The notes under the pieces: generated by a model | Told to the model about the DNA's origin: nothing | Seen by the model: the letters and a program-made list of their open reading frames with translations, nothing else | Database searches by the model: none | Shown: positions 54,775-64,000 of the stretch, piece after piece | Position numbering within the stretch: the stretch's first letter is position 1 | Layout: every line of letters starts with the position of its first letter | From: Rhododendron vialii | Lineage: Eukaryota; Streptophyta; Magnoliopsida; Ericales; Ericaceae | Reading direction: 5' to 3' | Assembly: GCF_030253575.1 (NCBI RefSeq) | Contig: NC_080569.1 | Span: forward strand, 13,451,501 to 13,515,500 | Length of the DNA stretch: 64,000 nt | Position numbers and translations under genes: made by a program

Positions 54775-55125
54775 CCAACCCATGACTTCATATTGAAAAT
54801 GTCAAACTATTTTTGAAGCCTTACGTGGCATTTTGATATTTTCAATTTGACATCAAAGCCTTCATTTTCAACCCTTATACCAATTTTTTTTATTTGACAT
54901 CAAGTTATCCTTCTCCAACCCTTCATGTCAATTCTTATATTAATCCAAATGGTCATTTTTTGAAATTTGGCATGGAGGAAAGTGGTTGTCAATTTTGTCA
55001 TTCCTTTCAAAGTCTCGTAGATTTTGACATCAAAAAAGACTGTTAGGTTGGATTGAATTTTGGTGTCACTTATTACCGTTAATATGTCCACGTAGAAATT
55101 GACATCTCCTACTGGAGATGCTCTC
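54765..55125. mobile_element. TIR element ending GGAGATGCTCT, copy 2
   Basis: Shares with copy 1 gccttacgtggcattttga-like and tttgaaatttggcatgg words, the gtccacgt segment and the right end gacatctcctactggagatg. The two copies abut in the same orientation with GGAGATGCTCTCCAACCC at the junction. Confidence 0.6.
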
Positions 55126-55399
55126 GGTAGCTAAGCGTCTGCTGAGATTCGTTCGTTAAAGATCCCTGCCTTCTAAACTAATCCTACTCGCATTAAACAA
55201 CAATTCTGTAACTATCCTTCTATTCGAGACTCCATTACTTCAGCTAAATTAACCTCACACCACGTCATCATTGTATTGAAGGGTTTTTAAAGCCGAGATA
55301 AAAAAAAAAAAAAAAAAAAAAAAAAGGGTTCTTTTAAGGATTGTGATTTTCCCACTTTTTTTCTTTTATCTGTATTTTATTTATTGGATCCAATTTGAT
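55126..55399. other. Intergenic DNA with a long A tract
   Basis: About 27 A at 55299-55325. No gene or element termini. Confidence 0.5.
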
Positions 55400-55605
55400 T
55401 TTTGGAGGCCTACGGGTCTCAAAAAATGATATAAACCGCAAGCTATTCATATAATATTTTTTTATGATTTTTACGAATGCTAAAGAAACCCTTATAGATA
55501 TCGGATTGAGCTAATTTTTTATAAAAATTCATAAAAAATTATTGTAAGAATATCTCATGGTTTAAATCATTTTTTAGAACTTGAGAGGGAACTCACAAAA
55601 TTATG
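55400..55605. mobile_element. Diverged foldback remnant, GATATCGG family
   Basis: gggtctcaaaaaatgatata and aagctattcatataat on the left face cttatagatatcggattgag, then tcataaaaaattattg and aaatcattttttagaac on the right. The order and orientation match the family, though the arms have diverged strongly. Confidence 0.55.
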
Positions 55606-56164
55606 CGCATTTATTCGACACCAAGGGAAGGAAAAGGTTATTATCTAGCTTTATCAAGCCGCATCTTGAAGAGTTATGCCTTCTTCTTCTTCTTCTTTAA
55701 TTTATAAAAAACGCATTTGTAGAATATGTTACTGGCTTGCGGGGATTTTGTTAGGCACGCAAATTCCATAAAATGCAGTTGCGATAAATTATTTTTATAA
55801 AACATTTCAAAATATAGACATTTGTCGAATATATGTTTTGAAAACTGGACAGATCGACCAAAAACTCCGTTTAAACCCTTCTTCTAGGGTTTTGTAGGCA
55901 ATCGCTCTCTGCCAATAAACGCTCCGCATAGAAGCAGATGCTTACAAGGGGTTTTCCCCTTTTATCATCTGAGAGAAAGAGAAGGAAAAGGGTGAGAGAG
56001 GTCCACATAAAACCCAAAGGTACGTCAACCCAAAACTCAACCTGAGAACATTTCTGGGTTTTTGATTTCAATTCATCTACTTTGATACGATATACGACAA
56101 ACCCATGATCGAATTTTGAGCTTTAGCGTCGAAAACTCACATTTGCGGTGTCAGTAGTTTTTCC

Positions 56165-57955
56165 ATGTTGATACTCAGAATCCGTAAAAGGGAATCTTAT
56201 GTCTGTGCGTCTGAATTGATTTGCAAACTCAGCCACTTGATTCTCTCTCATGATGTTTTCCCTTTGAAACCCAGTATTGTGCAGAACCCTAATTTAGTAC
56301 CTTTGAGGATTAGGTGCTTTGGCAGTTCCAGGCCCACCCATGATACCAAAATCTCTGTTGTAGAGTCAACACAGCCACTTCTCTCTCTTACACCTACCAA
56401 CCCGATTTCTCGAGTTGCTAGGTCAGAGGGGCAAGATGCTCTTTTCGAATACTTGCATTGTACTCAAGGGTTCCACTGCACGGATGCGGAACACGTTAGC
56501 AAGAATTCACCATTCTTCCTTGAGCACTTGCTTTCCAAGGTTGAGAATGAGCAAGATGTGTCTAAGGCTTTGACCAGGTTCCTCAGATACAATCCCATTA
56601 ATGAATTCGAACCCTTTTTGGAGAGCTTGGGTTTGACCCCGTCTGAGGTTGTATCCCTCCTTCCCCAGAGCTTGATGTTTTTGAACGACGATCAAGTCAT
56701 GCTTGATAACTTTCATGTCCTTTGCGGTTATGGGGTTCCTCGAAGTAAGATTGGTAGGATATACAAGGAAGCAATTGGGGTATTCAGGTATGAGTATGGG
56801 ATATTGGATTCGAAACTTAGGGCTTATGAAGAACTAGGCTTGAGCAAATCCACGGTTATTAAGCTGGTTAGTTGTTGCCCTTCGCTTTTGGTGGGTAATG
56901 TTAACAAGGAACTTATTGGGGTTCTTGAAAAGTTGAAAGCATGGGGATTTGGAAATGATTGGATTGGAGGGTACTTGTCTTGCAAAAGCGCTTACAATTG
57001 GAATAGAATGCTTGAGACAATGGGTTTTCTTGGTGAAGTGGGTTATAGTCGGACACAGATGGGGAGTTTGTTTAAAACGAATCCTGGTTTGCTTTTGGAA
57101 GGTTCCAGCAAAAGACTCTATATTTTAGTTGGAGGGTTGCTCAAATTGGATCTTAAGATGAGTGAAATTTACTCTTTCTTCTTGCAGAACCCTCAAATTC
57201 TGTCCGCTAAGTGTGCCAAGAATGTTTGCCGAGCAGTGTGTTTTCTGTATGAGATAGGAATGGAAACTGAAGGAATTGCAACTATTGTAGCTAATAACAT
57301 TCGGGCGCTGGGTGCGGTCTCTCTGAATCAAACCAGAACTATTTTGAAAAAATTGAAAGTTGAGAGAGACGCTTTATGTCTTATGATAAAGGAAGACCCT
57401 TTAACGTTTCTCAGTTTGGTTGCCAAATCAGATGTTGTCAGCATTGAACAGTTATGGTCTGGAAACCAAAGTAGGTTTGTGGAGAAGACTACGTTCTTGC
57501 TCAAGTTAGGTTACGTGGAAAACTCAGACGAGATGACAAAAGCTCTGAAAAAGTTCCGTGGCAGAGGTGATCAATTACAGGAGAGATTTGATTGTCTGGT
57601 GCAAGCTGGTTTGGACCCCAATGTTGTAGCAAATATGATCAAACATGCTCCAGCTGTTCTAAACCAGAGCAAAGACTTACTCGAAAAGAAGATTGATTGT
57701 TTGAGAAATTGTTTGGGTTACCCATTGGAATCAATTGTGGTATTTCCTTCGTACTTGGGTTATGATTTGGGCAGAATCAATCTTAGGTTTTCCATGTGTG
57801 CATGGTTGAGGGGGAGAGGCAAAGCCAAACCTACTTTGTCCTTGAGCACGATCCTTGTGTGTTCAGAGGCACGATTTTTAAGAGATTTCGTAGAAAGAGA
57901 TCCGGAAGGGCCCACCAAGTGGGAGAGCTTGAAAAAATCATTGCCTTCGAGCTAA
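56165..57955 (+). CDS. mTERF-family protein (MTERF18/SHOT1-like)
   Basis: An intronless 596-codon gene from ATG 56165. The first ~50 residues are basic and low in acidic residues (LILRIRKRESYV..., LVPLRIRCFGSSR), fitting an organelle transit peptide. From about residue 150 onward, mTERF motifs recur roughly every 35-40 residues: LGLTPSEVVSLLPQSL, YGVPRSKIGRIYKE, LGLSKSTVIKLVSCCPSLL, VGYSRTQMGSLFKTNPGLLL, LKMSEIYSFFLQNPQIL and AGLDPNVVANMIKHAPAVL. Plant mTERFs bind organelle nucleic acids and affect transcription, splicing or genome stability. The pattern is closest to what I know of MTERF18/SHOT1, a mitochondrial member linked to heat tolerance; that assignment is less certain than the family. 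Confidence 0.9.
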   Translation: MLILRIRKRESYVCASELICKLSHLILSHDVFPLKPSIVQNPNLVPLRIRCFGSSRPTHDTKISVVESTQPLLSLTPTNPISRVARSEGQDALFEYLHCTQGFHCTDAEHVSKNSPFFLEHLLSKVENEQDVSKALTRFLRYNPINEFEPFLESLGLTPSEVVSLLPQSLMFLNDDQVMLDNFHVLCGYGVPRSKIGRIYKEAIGVFRYEYGILDSKLRAYEELGLSKSTVIKLVSCCPSLLVGNVNKELIGVLEKLKAWGFGNDWIGGYLSCKSAYNWNRMLETMGFLGEVGYSRTQMGSLFKTNPGLLLEGSSKRLYILVGGLLKLDLKMSEIYSFFLQNPQILSAKCAKNVCRAVCFLYEIGMETEGIATIVANNIRALGAVSLNQTRTILKKLKVERDALCLMIKEDPLTFLSLVAKSDVVSIEQLWSGNQSRFVEKTTFLLKLGYVENSDEMTKALKKFRGRGDQLQERFDCLVQAGLDPNVVANMIKHAPAVLNQSKDLLEKKIDCLRNCLGYPLESIVVFPSYLGYDLGRINLRFSMCAWLRGRGKAKPTLSLSTILVCSEARFLRDFVERDPEGPTKWESLKKSLPSS

Positions 57956-58454
57956 GGTGGATTTCTGTCCCTTTTTTTATTGTGACAATTTTTTGGAATG
58001 AATATGAAAGAGGTTCCCTTTCGGATGTATCAATTTTCTTTGCCTGATGGTGGTATACTCTGCTCTACTCTTACTTAATTGGTGTCGTCAAAGGCTTATT
58101 GGAGTCATCTTGTGGTTCAGTTGCAGTGAAACTGAGTTTTTATGTTGCGTTGTTGTCATGTATCCAGCGCTTCTTAACTCTGCAGTTCTGATATATCCAC
58201 GGCATTCTCTGAAATTCTATATGAATATTTGATTTTTGGAACTAATTTTGTTTGGTGCTTTGAAAATTTTAGGTTCTGTTTAACTGGTTATTTTATGGAA
58301 TGTACCTTGTGGCCACAGGAGGTTTGCCTAGTTGTTAACTTCAGGGCCCTGAAATTAGTCGAGGTGCGTACGCTTGCCCAGACATCCGGTTATCAAAAAA
58401 AAAAAAAATTTTATGGGATGCAAAGTGTTCTGAATTTTCTTTTATAAACAGTTC
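57956..58454. other. 3' flank of the mTERF gene
   Basis: Likely 3' UTR and spacer up to the LINE fragment. A run of A at 58396-58408 is the only notable feature. Confidence 0.4.
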
Positions 58455-58740
58455 GTGAGATGTGAAGTTGAGAGAAACTAGACTAAGGTGGTTTGGGCAT
58501 GTCTACCGTAGACCAGGAGATGTAGTAGTTTAGAGAGCAGATAGGATAGCTTTGGGTAGCAATGTTACGGGGAGGGGTAGACCTAAATTGACATTAGATG
58601 TTGTTGTGCGCAAAGATGAGTATAATGGGTTTGTGTGAACAAAGTGGCCCTTGACATAGTTCAATAGAGGAAAATTATTTATGTAGCCGACCCCAAGTGA
58701 TTGGGATATAAGGCTCGGTTTGGTTTGGTTTATGTGAGGT
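58455..58740 (+). mobile_element. RTE-type LINE 3' end, second copy
   Basis: Nucleotide text aagactaaggtggtttgggcat-like, gtctaccgtagaccaggaga, ggaggggtagacctaaattg and ccaagtgattgggatataag parallels the reverse complement of 37925-38230 in the same order. Translation gives the [14 protein letters not shown] region with stops. It is more truncated than the copy in CUL4. Confidence 0.82.
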
Positions 58741-59607
58741 ACTCCATCAAATGGTTGTTTCTCATTGTACCTAGTGCTGGAAACTTGACTTAGGTACCAT
58801 GGTAGAGAATTTTTGATGTCTTTAGCATTAGCCATAGCTCTGATGCAATGAATTTGTACACGCAAGTGCTAAAGTCTAGCATTATATCTTACCAAGGATT
58901 AGTTGTGGGACAAATCAGAGCTGGAATAATCTGTTGGAGGAGGGTTGAGAGTAACTATGATAATTGGCTCATCTTCTTGGTCTGGAATGGACATTATGCC
59001 TGCAAACATTCTACTCGTTAGTTCTCGATTGTGGTTTTGAGTTGCCTCTCTCTCCAGCCACCTTTCTCAAGAGGATGGGGGAATGGGTGTGAACTGATAT
59101 TAGGTTTGTCTGGTCTTTATGTTTATCTTTTCTTGTTCTTTTTTAGTTGTTAGTTGTTGCTATTTGTAGTAGTTGGAGTACTTGTGAGTTGTGACCAGTG
59201 TAATTGGTAACTTGCCTTTGGTTGCTGGAGATGTGTTTGTTCATGTAGGGTTTGTTCCAGCTTTGCTATTGCTTCCTCTCTTTATTTGTTTTTTTGGCAT
59301 CTTTTTGCTTTATCATGCACATCTTTACCATTGAACTCTCGGAACTTTTTATTTTTTTGTTACTTCGTAAATAGAACTCTCCAAACTTTGCCTGTTTGCT
59401 TGCATGCAGTTCTTTCAATTCTTTTTCTTTTGGACTTGTGTTCTGGAAAAGGAAGAAAAACTCGCTTAATTGATTGTTTTTCTGACCTTTCTCGTAACTT
59501 TTTAAAGAAGCACCCATTTTTCAATACTTATTGAAAAGATGTTGTCATATAGTCAAAAGGTTGGAGATTTTTCATTTTATTTGTCTATAGTATATTATAC
59601 GGAGTAA
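58741..59607. other. Intergenic DNA
   Basis: No gene or element ends that I can support. Confidence 0.4.
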
Positions 59608-59615
59608 TAAGATAT

Positions 59616-59940
59616 GGGGGCGACTATTCGCAGTCCCGTATTTTCTCCCTTAGCCCGTTAAAAATTTTCAATTATACTCAACAGTTAGTTATCGAAATTG
59701 AGATACATTTTCAGCATACAATTACCGAAATATAATATATTTTTTCAACAGCTATTTACCGAAAATGTATGTTCGGCAGTTGTTTACCGAAGGTTGAACA
59801 TATTTTTGACATATAGTTACCGAAATATAATTTTGTTTTCAACAGTTATTTACCGAAATGTTATGTATGATTTTTAACAACTATTTACCAAAATATAGTA
59901 GGTTAAGAGAGAGAATACGGGACTGCGAATAATCGCCCCC
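59616..59940. mobile_element. Non-autonomous TIR element with TTACCGAAA internal repeats
   Basis: Ends gggggcgactattcgcagtc and gactgcgaataatcgccccc are inverted, and the inner cccgtattttctcccttag pairs with taagagagagaatacggg. taagatat flanks both sides (59608-59615; 59941-59948), an 8-bp target duplication (9 bp if the ambiguous G is counted). The interior has about six spaced copies of tta[c/t]cgaaa or tttaccgaaa. Confidence 0.8.
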
Positions 59941-59948
59941 TAAGATAT

Positions 59949-61924
59949 GAATACTTGGGATTATGATCAAATTACAGCAGTATCTCTATCTCTAGAGGGA
60001 GAAGGAACTCCAAATGGGAACGTCTGTCAAGAAATTGTTATCAACTTGAATCCATACTCTCCATTTTCAAATTTGGAGTTCGTTCCGGCCCACACCCACA
60101 TTCGGTCAAATATAGTCTGCCCCTAGGGAATAAACAAAGCAATCCCAATTTTCTTGCGAAGGAGTAATTGAATTGAACAATTACATGATGTAGTTCTCAA
60201 TTCGTGATTCCTCCTCCTTCAGAGCATCTTCAACCCCCTACTCCCACTCATTCTACATTTTAGAGATTTAAAACTATGTATTTTACTTGCAAATTAAGTT
60301 CGGAGAATTCTACTATTTATATCAACTTCAATCCATACTCTCCATTTTCACATCTATAACTTCCCTCCAAGAGATCACCCGGAGATCCTGTAGGGCGGGC
60401 TGCCTTACAGGATTGTAGCATATCACGCCAGATGTCCATCTCAGCAATCAACGGTTTGAATTGAAAACAAACTTTTTAATAGTTTGTTTTCAATGTAGAA
60501 TGTTAAAAAAACTTTTGGACGGCTTGGATGATGTTGTACAGCCCTAAATGCATCCCTGCACTACAAAGTTTCCGAATCCCTATTTATTGTTTGCATTGAT
60601 GGAAGATAATACAGTAAATTCACATGAATACGGATGAGAAAAAAGGAAGTGCATATGGTTAAAAAAAGAGTGCGTCAATTCCTTTATTTATTTCTATTGC
60701 AATAATCATAGGACCCCATAACTTTTTGAGTACACAGAATGCAAAGCACTCCTGCTTCTTGCTTTGCTTCCAAGATATCACTTCAAAAGCACCAAAAAAG
60801 AAAAAGAAAAAAAGGCATTCAAATTTGCTTTTATACACACCAAAGCAATACTAAAATTCTTCCGCGGCAATTGGAAACCAAGTTTGCCTTGTCGACATGA
60901 CCTCTCACCAACTGGAGAACAACATCAACCTCCTACAACTAAGTTGGGTAGGAGTCACATGACCAGTAAAAGTTTTCAAGTACCAAAACCTCTGAACAGA
61001 ACCAGGTTAAATCTCTATTCCACTCCTAATGAGAATGCAAAATAATAATGAACAGTACTGGAACCTTTCAAAAGAAGCAAGTCCTCGAAGGCAAATGAAT
61101 ATGAGAGTTCCAGATCAGGAACTTATTGCAGGACCAACAAATAGAACATTACACGTATCCCAAATTGTTTTGCATTTATCTGTCGCATTATATATATGGC
61201 GATCACCATGAACATGGAAGGTTTTCATTCTTATACGTATAGTAGGGGAAATCCCCAATAGGAGGATACTCTAGGCAGGGTCAACAGAGGTATTCTAAGA
61301 TTGAAGAGTGGCATCAGATCAAGAAGTCAACGAGTACGAATTGTTCAAAGCAGCCAGTAACAAACATTTTAGAACTGACAAAATAACTGCCAAAATCATT
61401 GAGAATACACTCAAGTGTGAATCTGATTGCTCTTTAGCCCAAACATACTCCTTTGCTTGGAAGCCGATGAACGTATGCTTTCTCCTTTGTTATTGACAAA
61501 GAAGCTAACAATAGTAACCAATCTTGTCCAGAACAGGGACTAAACACGATTGTCAACTCCTAGTGATCCTGATGGAGCCAAAAGATTTCTCTTTTCTTTT
61601 TCTTTCCATAAAAAGAACACAAAAATTGAAAAACAATGGTATGTAAAAACTACAGAGGAAAATGCAACCCTTTATTGATCACCGTGCATCACCCACTTAG
61701 AGTTCCAGTTGTTCTAACTCGGAAAATAACAGATGACCTACGGAGAGAACTATGCTTGGTTAAACAACTAAGAACCTGCTAATTTACGAAATGTCAACCA
61801 ACCTGATGACCTTCATTTTTAGAGAGAATAACCAAATGAAAACCTGGGAAATGGACACGGAAAACCATTTAGAACTTGGGCAGTGATTGTTTTGGAAGAA
61901 TAAATGGGAGTGAAAGTAGAGTGT

Positions 61925-61928
<4 letters not shown>
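59949..61928. other. Intergenic DNA
   Basis: A short agagcatcttcaaccccc at 60220 looks like one end of the GGAGATGCTCT element family. The frame at 61308-61496 gives a Cys-containing peptide (ENTLKCESDCSLA) without a family I can name. Nothing else seen. Confidence 0.4.
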
Positions 61929-61960
<32 letters not shown>

Positions 61961-62014
61961 GAGTACGAAGTACTAATTGGGGCTGTTTAATACATACATA
62001 CATACATACATACA

Positions 62015-62070
<56 letters not shown>
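61929..62070. repeat. Compound microsatellite
   Basis: (GA)n at 61929-61959, (ACAT)n at about 61992-62014, (TG)n at 62014-62035 and (AG)n at 62035-62070. Confidence 0.92.
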
Positions 62071-62073
<3 letters not shown>

Positions 62074-63370
62074 CAATTCATGCCCAGCATTGTTGATTGG
62101 CAATGGTGGAATATGGATAAGAGACCAGAGCTGTAAAATGACTTACGGAGATGAGAGCCACAAAACATTCTACATCCATTTGGTGCAAAATCTTTTACCT
62201 CTACCAAACACCAAATATTAGTTACATATTCTTGGGGAAAATATTTTCACCCCAAACAAACAAAGCCGTAAACAATTTTTCAATTTTACATGAAAATACT
62301 TTTGGTTATAAAATGTTTCATCGAAACAAACGGAGCCTAGTTCAACTACCAAAAACGTACCCAAAAAGATTTTAGAATGCCCATCAAAAGGAGAAAGCAC
62401 CCTAATCACTTTGAGATTACCATCACTGAAATCGACCACATTGGCCTTAACCTGGACACAGACGTGATTAGCTATTCTTCGACTATGTTTTTGGGTACAG
62501 GCTTAGCTTATGATCAAGGAAGCAGGAAAACATCTTATATTTCATGACCCTTTCATTTTTAGGGTAAAATGACAATGACAAGGCATCATCAACGTTTTCA
62601 TGCATAGTTTTTGCCCACAGGTGTATGGAAGGTAAACGTAAACTCAACTTTGTAGACATATTTGCAGGGTGAATATCCCACTACAGATTTTGGATACATA
62701 TACAAGACGATGAAGTAAGTGTCAAATGCTGTCTGGACCTAAGAGTCGAATTCCGACGGGTGCTTGCACACATATACAGGAGTCTATGTGACAGTTCTCA
62801 AGCAACATTGACTCCTTAGTTTACAATTTCCATTTCCAAAATCACTGATTACCAACAATGGAATGCACAACTTTTCTTCAATTGAAAAGGAAAAAATGTG
62901 GCCACGGGGATTGCAACTGGAATTAGAGATTTTCTCAGCTCAAGGAGAAATATGAATCACTCCTTCAAGAATAAAGCCCTCTGTATGCAATGGGGCTTGT
63001 CTGAAAGGATTCTGCAACCTTTATAGTCAGGGTTCTTGTTAGACAGTTGTAGCTGCCTAATTGCTGTTGTTTTGTTATTTTTGTTAGGGTTTTCATCCCC
63101 AGACTTTGATTCTTTGGTTGAGCTTAATAATATCTTAAACTTATAAAAGAAAAACGTTTCTTCAATCAAGATTGTCATTGTTTGACCCGGCACATTGGGC
63201 GATCAAACAAAATAACAAAGGAAACATGTATAGTTAAGCCACATACTATTAGTACACCTGATTGGAGAACTTTAAAAGCCTTGCACACATCTATCATCGC
63301 TCTAGACATTTAAATCTTTACAACTCAACCAACAAGTAGTGAAACATGATACAAGAAGCAAACTGAGGAA
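62071..63370. other. Intergenic DNA and 3' flank of the kelch gene
   Basis: No coding region seen. Sequence just above 63200 is probably the 3' UTR of the minus-strand F-box/kelch gene. Confidence 0.4.
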
Positions 63371-64000
63371 TTAAGCAAACAGAACCTGAGCACTAGAAGG
63401 TGTCAAATCAGAGAAATCCTCTCGTGCATCCACCACTTGCCATCGAACAGAGAATCTCCATTTTTTCTCACCCGAGCCATCCAAGCTAACCCTAGAGATA
63501 TAACCCACAGCAACATTGAGATTACGTCCCACAACAAAGATCCTATTATCACAGCAATTAGCTGAGAAAGGCTTGCATATCTGTTCCGGTAAATGACGCC
63601 CTTCTACAAACTCCCAAGAATCCGTATCCATGTCATAAACCTTAAGTTTCGTCCTTTCGTGCTCTGACACCACAAACAAATGCCCAAAAACCACAATACT
63701 CGAACCAGTCCACCCTTCTCTAAGCCCAGAAGCCATACTTTCCCACATATCAGTTCTCGGGTCGTAAACCTGACCCCTTGGTACAACAAAAAAAGGCCAA
63801 AACCAACCTTCAGTCACAAGGAGCTTCCCATTCAGAACCGCTGCATCATATGAAGCCATGCTTGTTCCCATGCTTGCAATAGGACGCCAAGTCCCCTTTG
63901 CAAGATCCAGGACCTCAGCCTTATTAAGCTCAAACCGATCTGTACTGTTTCCTCCAGCCACATAAATCATCCCATCAATGACAACACAAGCAAAAAACGA
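63371..64000 (-). CDS. F-box/kelch-repeat protein, C-terminal part (At1g30090-like)
   Basis: The frame stays open from the stop at 63371-63373 to the window edge (210 codons including the stop), so the start and any F-box lie beyond 64000. Kelch-type blades are visible: MIYVAGGNSTDRFELNKAEV with the GG doublet, a W-containing strand (KGTWRPIASM), then VLNGKLLVTEGW, GQVYDPRTDMWESM, VVFGHLFVVSE, LKVYDMDTDSWEFV and RIFVVGRNL. The GQVYDPRTD and REGWTG strings are as I remember them in Arabidopsis At1g30090. Such proteins are presumed substrate receptors of SCF ubiquitin ligases, with kelch blades binding the target; this one's substrate is not known to me. Confidence 0.9.
   Translation of the reverse strand, partial: SFFACVVIDGMIYVAGGNSTDRFELNKAEVLDLAKGTWRPIASMGTSMASYDAAVLNGKLLVTEGWFWPFFVVPRGQVYDPRTDMWESMASGLREGWTGSSIVVFGHLFVVSEHERTKLKVYDMDTDSWEFVEGRHLPEQICKPFSANCCDNRIFVVGRNLNVAVGYISRVSLDGSGEKKWRFSVRWQVVDAREDFSDLTPSSAQVLFA

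Noticed and set aside
61308-61496. Cys-containing 62-codon frame
   Set aside because: Looks slightly protein-like, but I could not match it to a family, and it stops after 62 codons with no neighbouring exons that fit.

Overview
The window reads as nuclear DNA of a flowering plant, most likely a eudicot: intron-containing genes, organelle-targeted PPR and mTERF proteins, a plant CUL4, and dense plant-type transposons (copia, gypsy-like LTRs, TRIM, Helitron, MULE-, hAT-, PIF- and Stowaway-like elements). Species cannot be fixed by eye. There are no operons, CRISPR arrays or bacterial signals.

Genes I support: a VQ-motif protein (4040-4429, -); a long E-type PPR protein resembling SLG1/At5g08490 (9838-12405, +), apparently lacking its usual N-terminus; CULLIN-4 (32179-45880, +), resolved here into 17 exons encoding about 815 residues; an OEP7-like small chloroplast outer-envelope protein (52219-52461, -); an mTERF protein of the MTERF18/SHOT1 type (56165-57955, +); and the C-terminal part of an F-box/kelch protein resembling At1g30090, running off the right edge (63371-64000, -). 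Their likely roles are independent: WRKY-partner signalling, mitochondrial RNA editing, the CRL4 ubiquitin ligase, the plastid envelope, organelle gene expression, and an SCF substrate receptor. The two ubiquitin-ligase genes, CUL4 and the F-box gene, are not visibly linked in function.

Layout: 1-5.1 kb holds decayed repeats and the VQ gene. A ~4 kb decayed Helitron with a Rep fragment fills 5.1-9.1 kb, followed by the PPR gene. 13-23.5 kb is repeat-rich: foldback elements, two related LTR-like blocks (one inserted within a CCACCG/TAACAGTGTTA repeat), and a broken copia polyprotein. 24.9-28.2 kb carries a broken OTU-type deubiquitinase relic, a hAT MITE and local duplications. 30.2-31.2 kb is a retroposon with target duplications. 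CUL4 occupies 32-46 kb; its introns host a TRIM, a solo LTR, a small Helitron with a doubled 5' end, an RTE-type LINE 3' end, and a 3.2 kb copia relic with matching 5-bp target duplications. 46-55.6 kb is a cluster of inverted-repeat elements around OEP7. MTERF, another LINE 3' end and a TIR element follow, then mostly featureless DNA to the kelch gene.

I found no convincing new multi-gene system. The most interesting items are a family of foldback elements sharing a GATATCGG core (at least six copies), a nearly symmetrical 1,016-bp MULE-like foldback element with a perfect 9-bp target duplication, a GC-AG intron in CUL4, and a probable Mut7-C RNase-domain relic.
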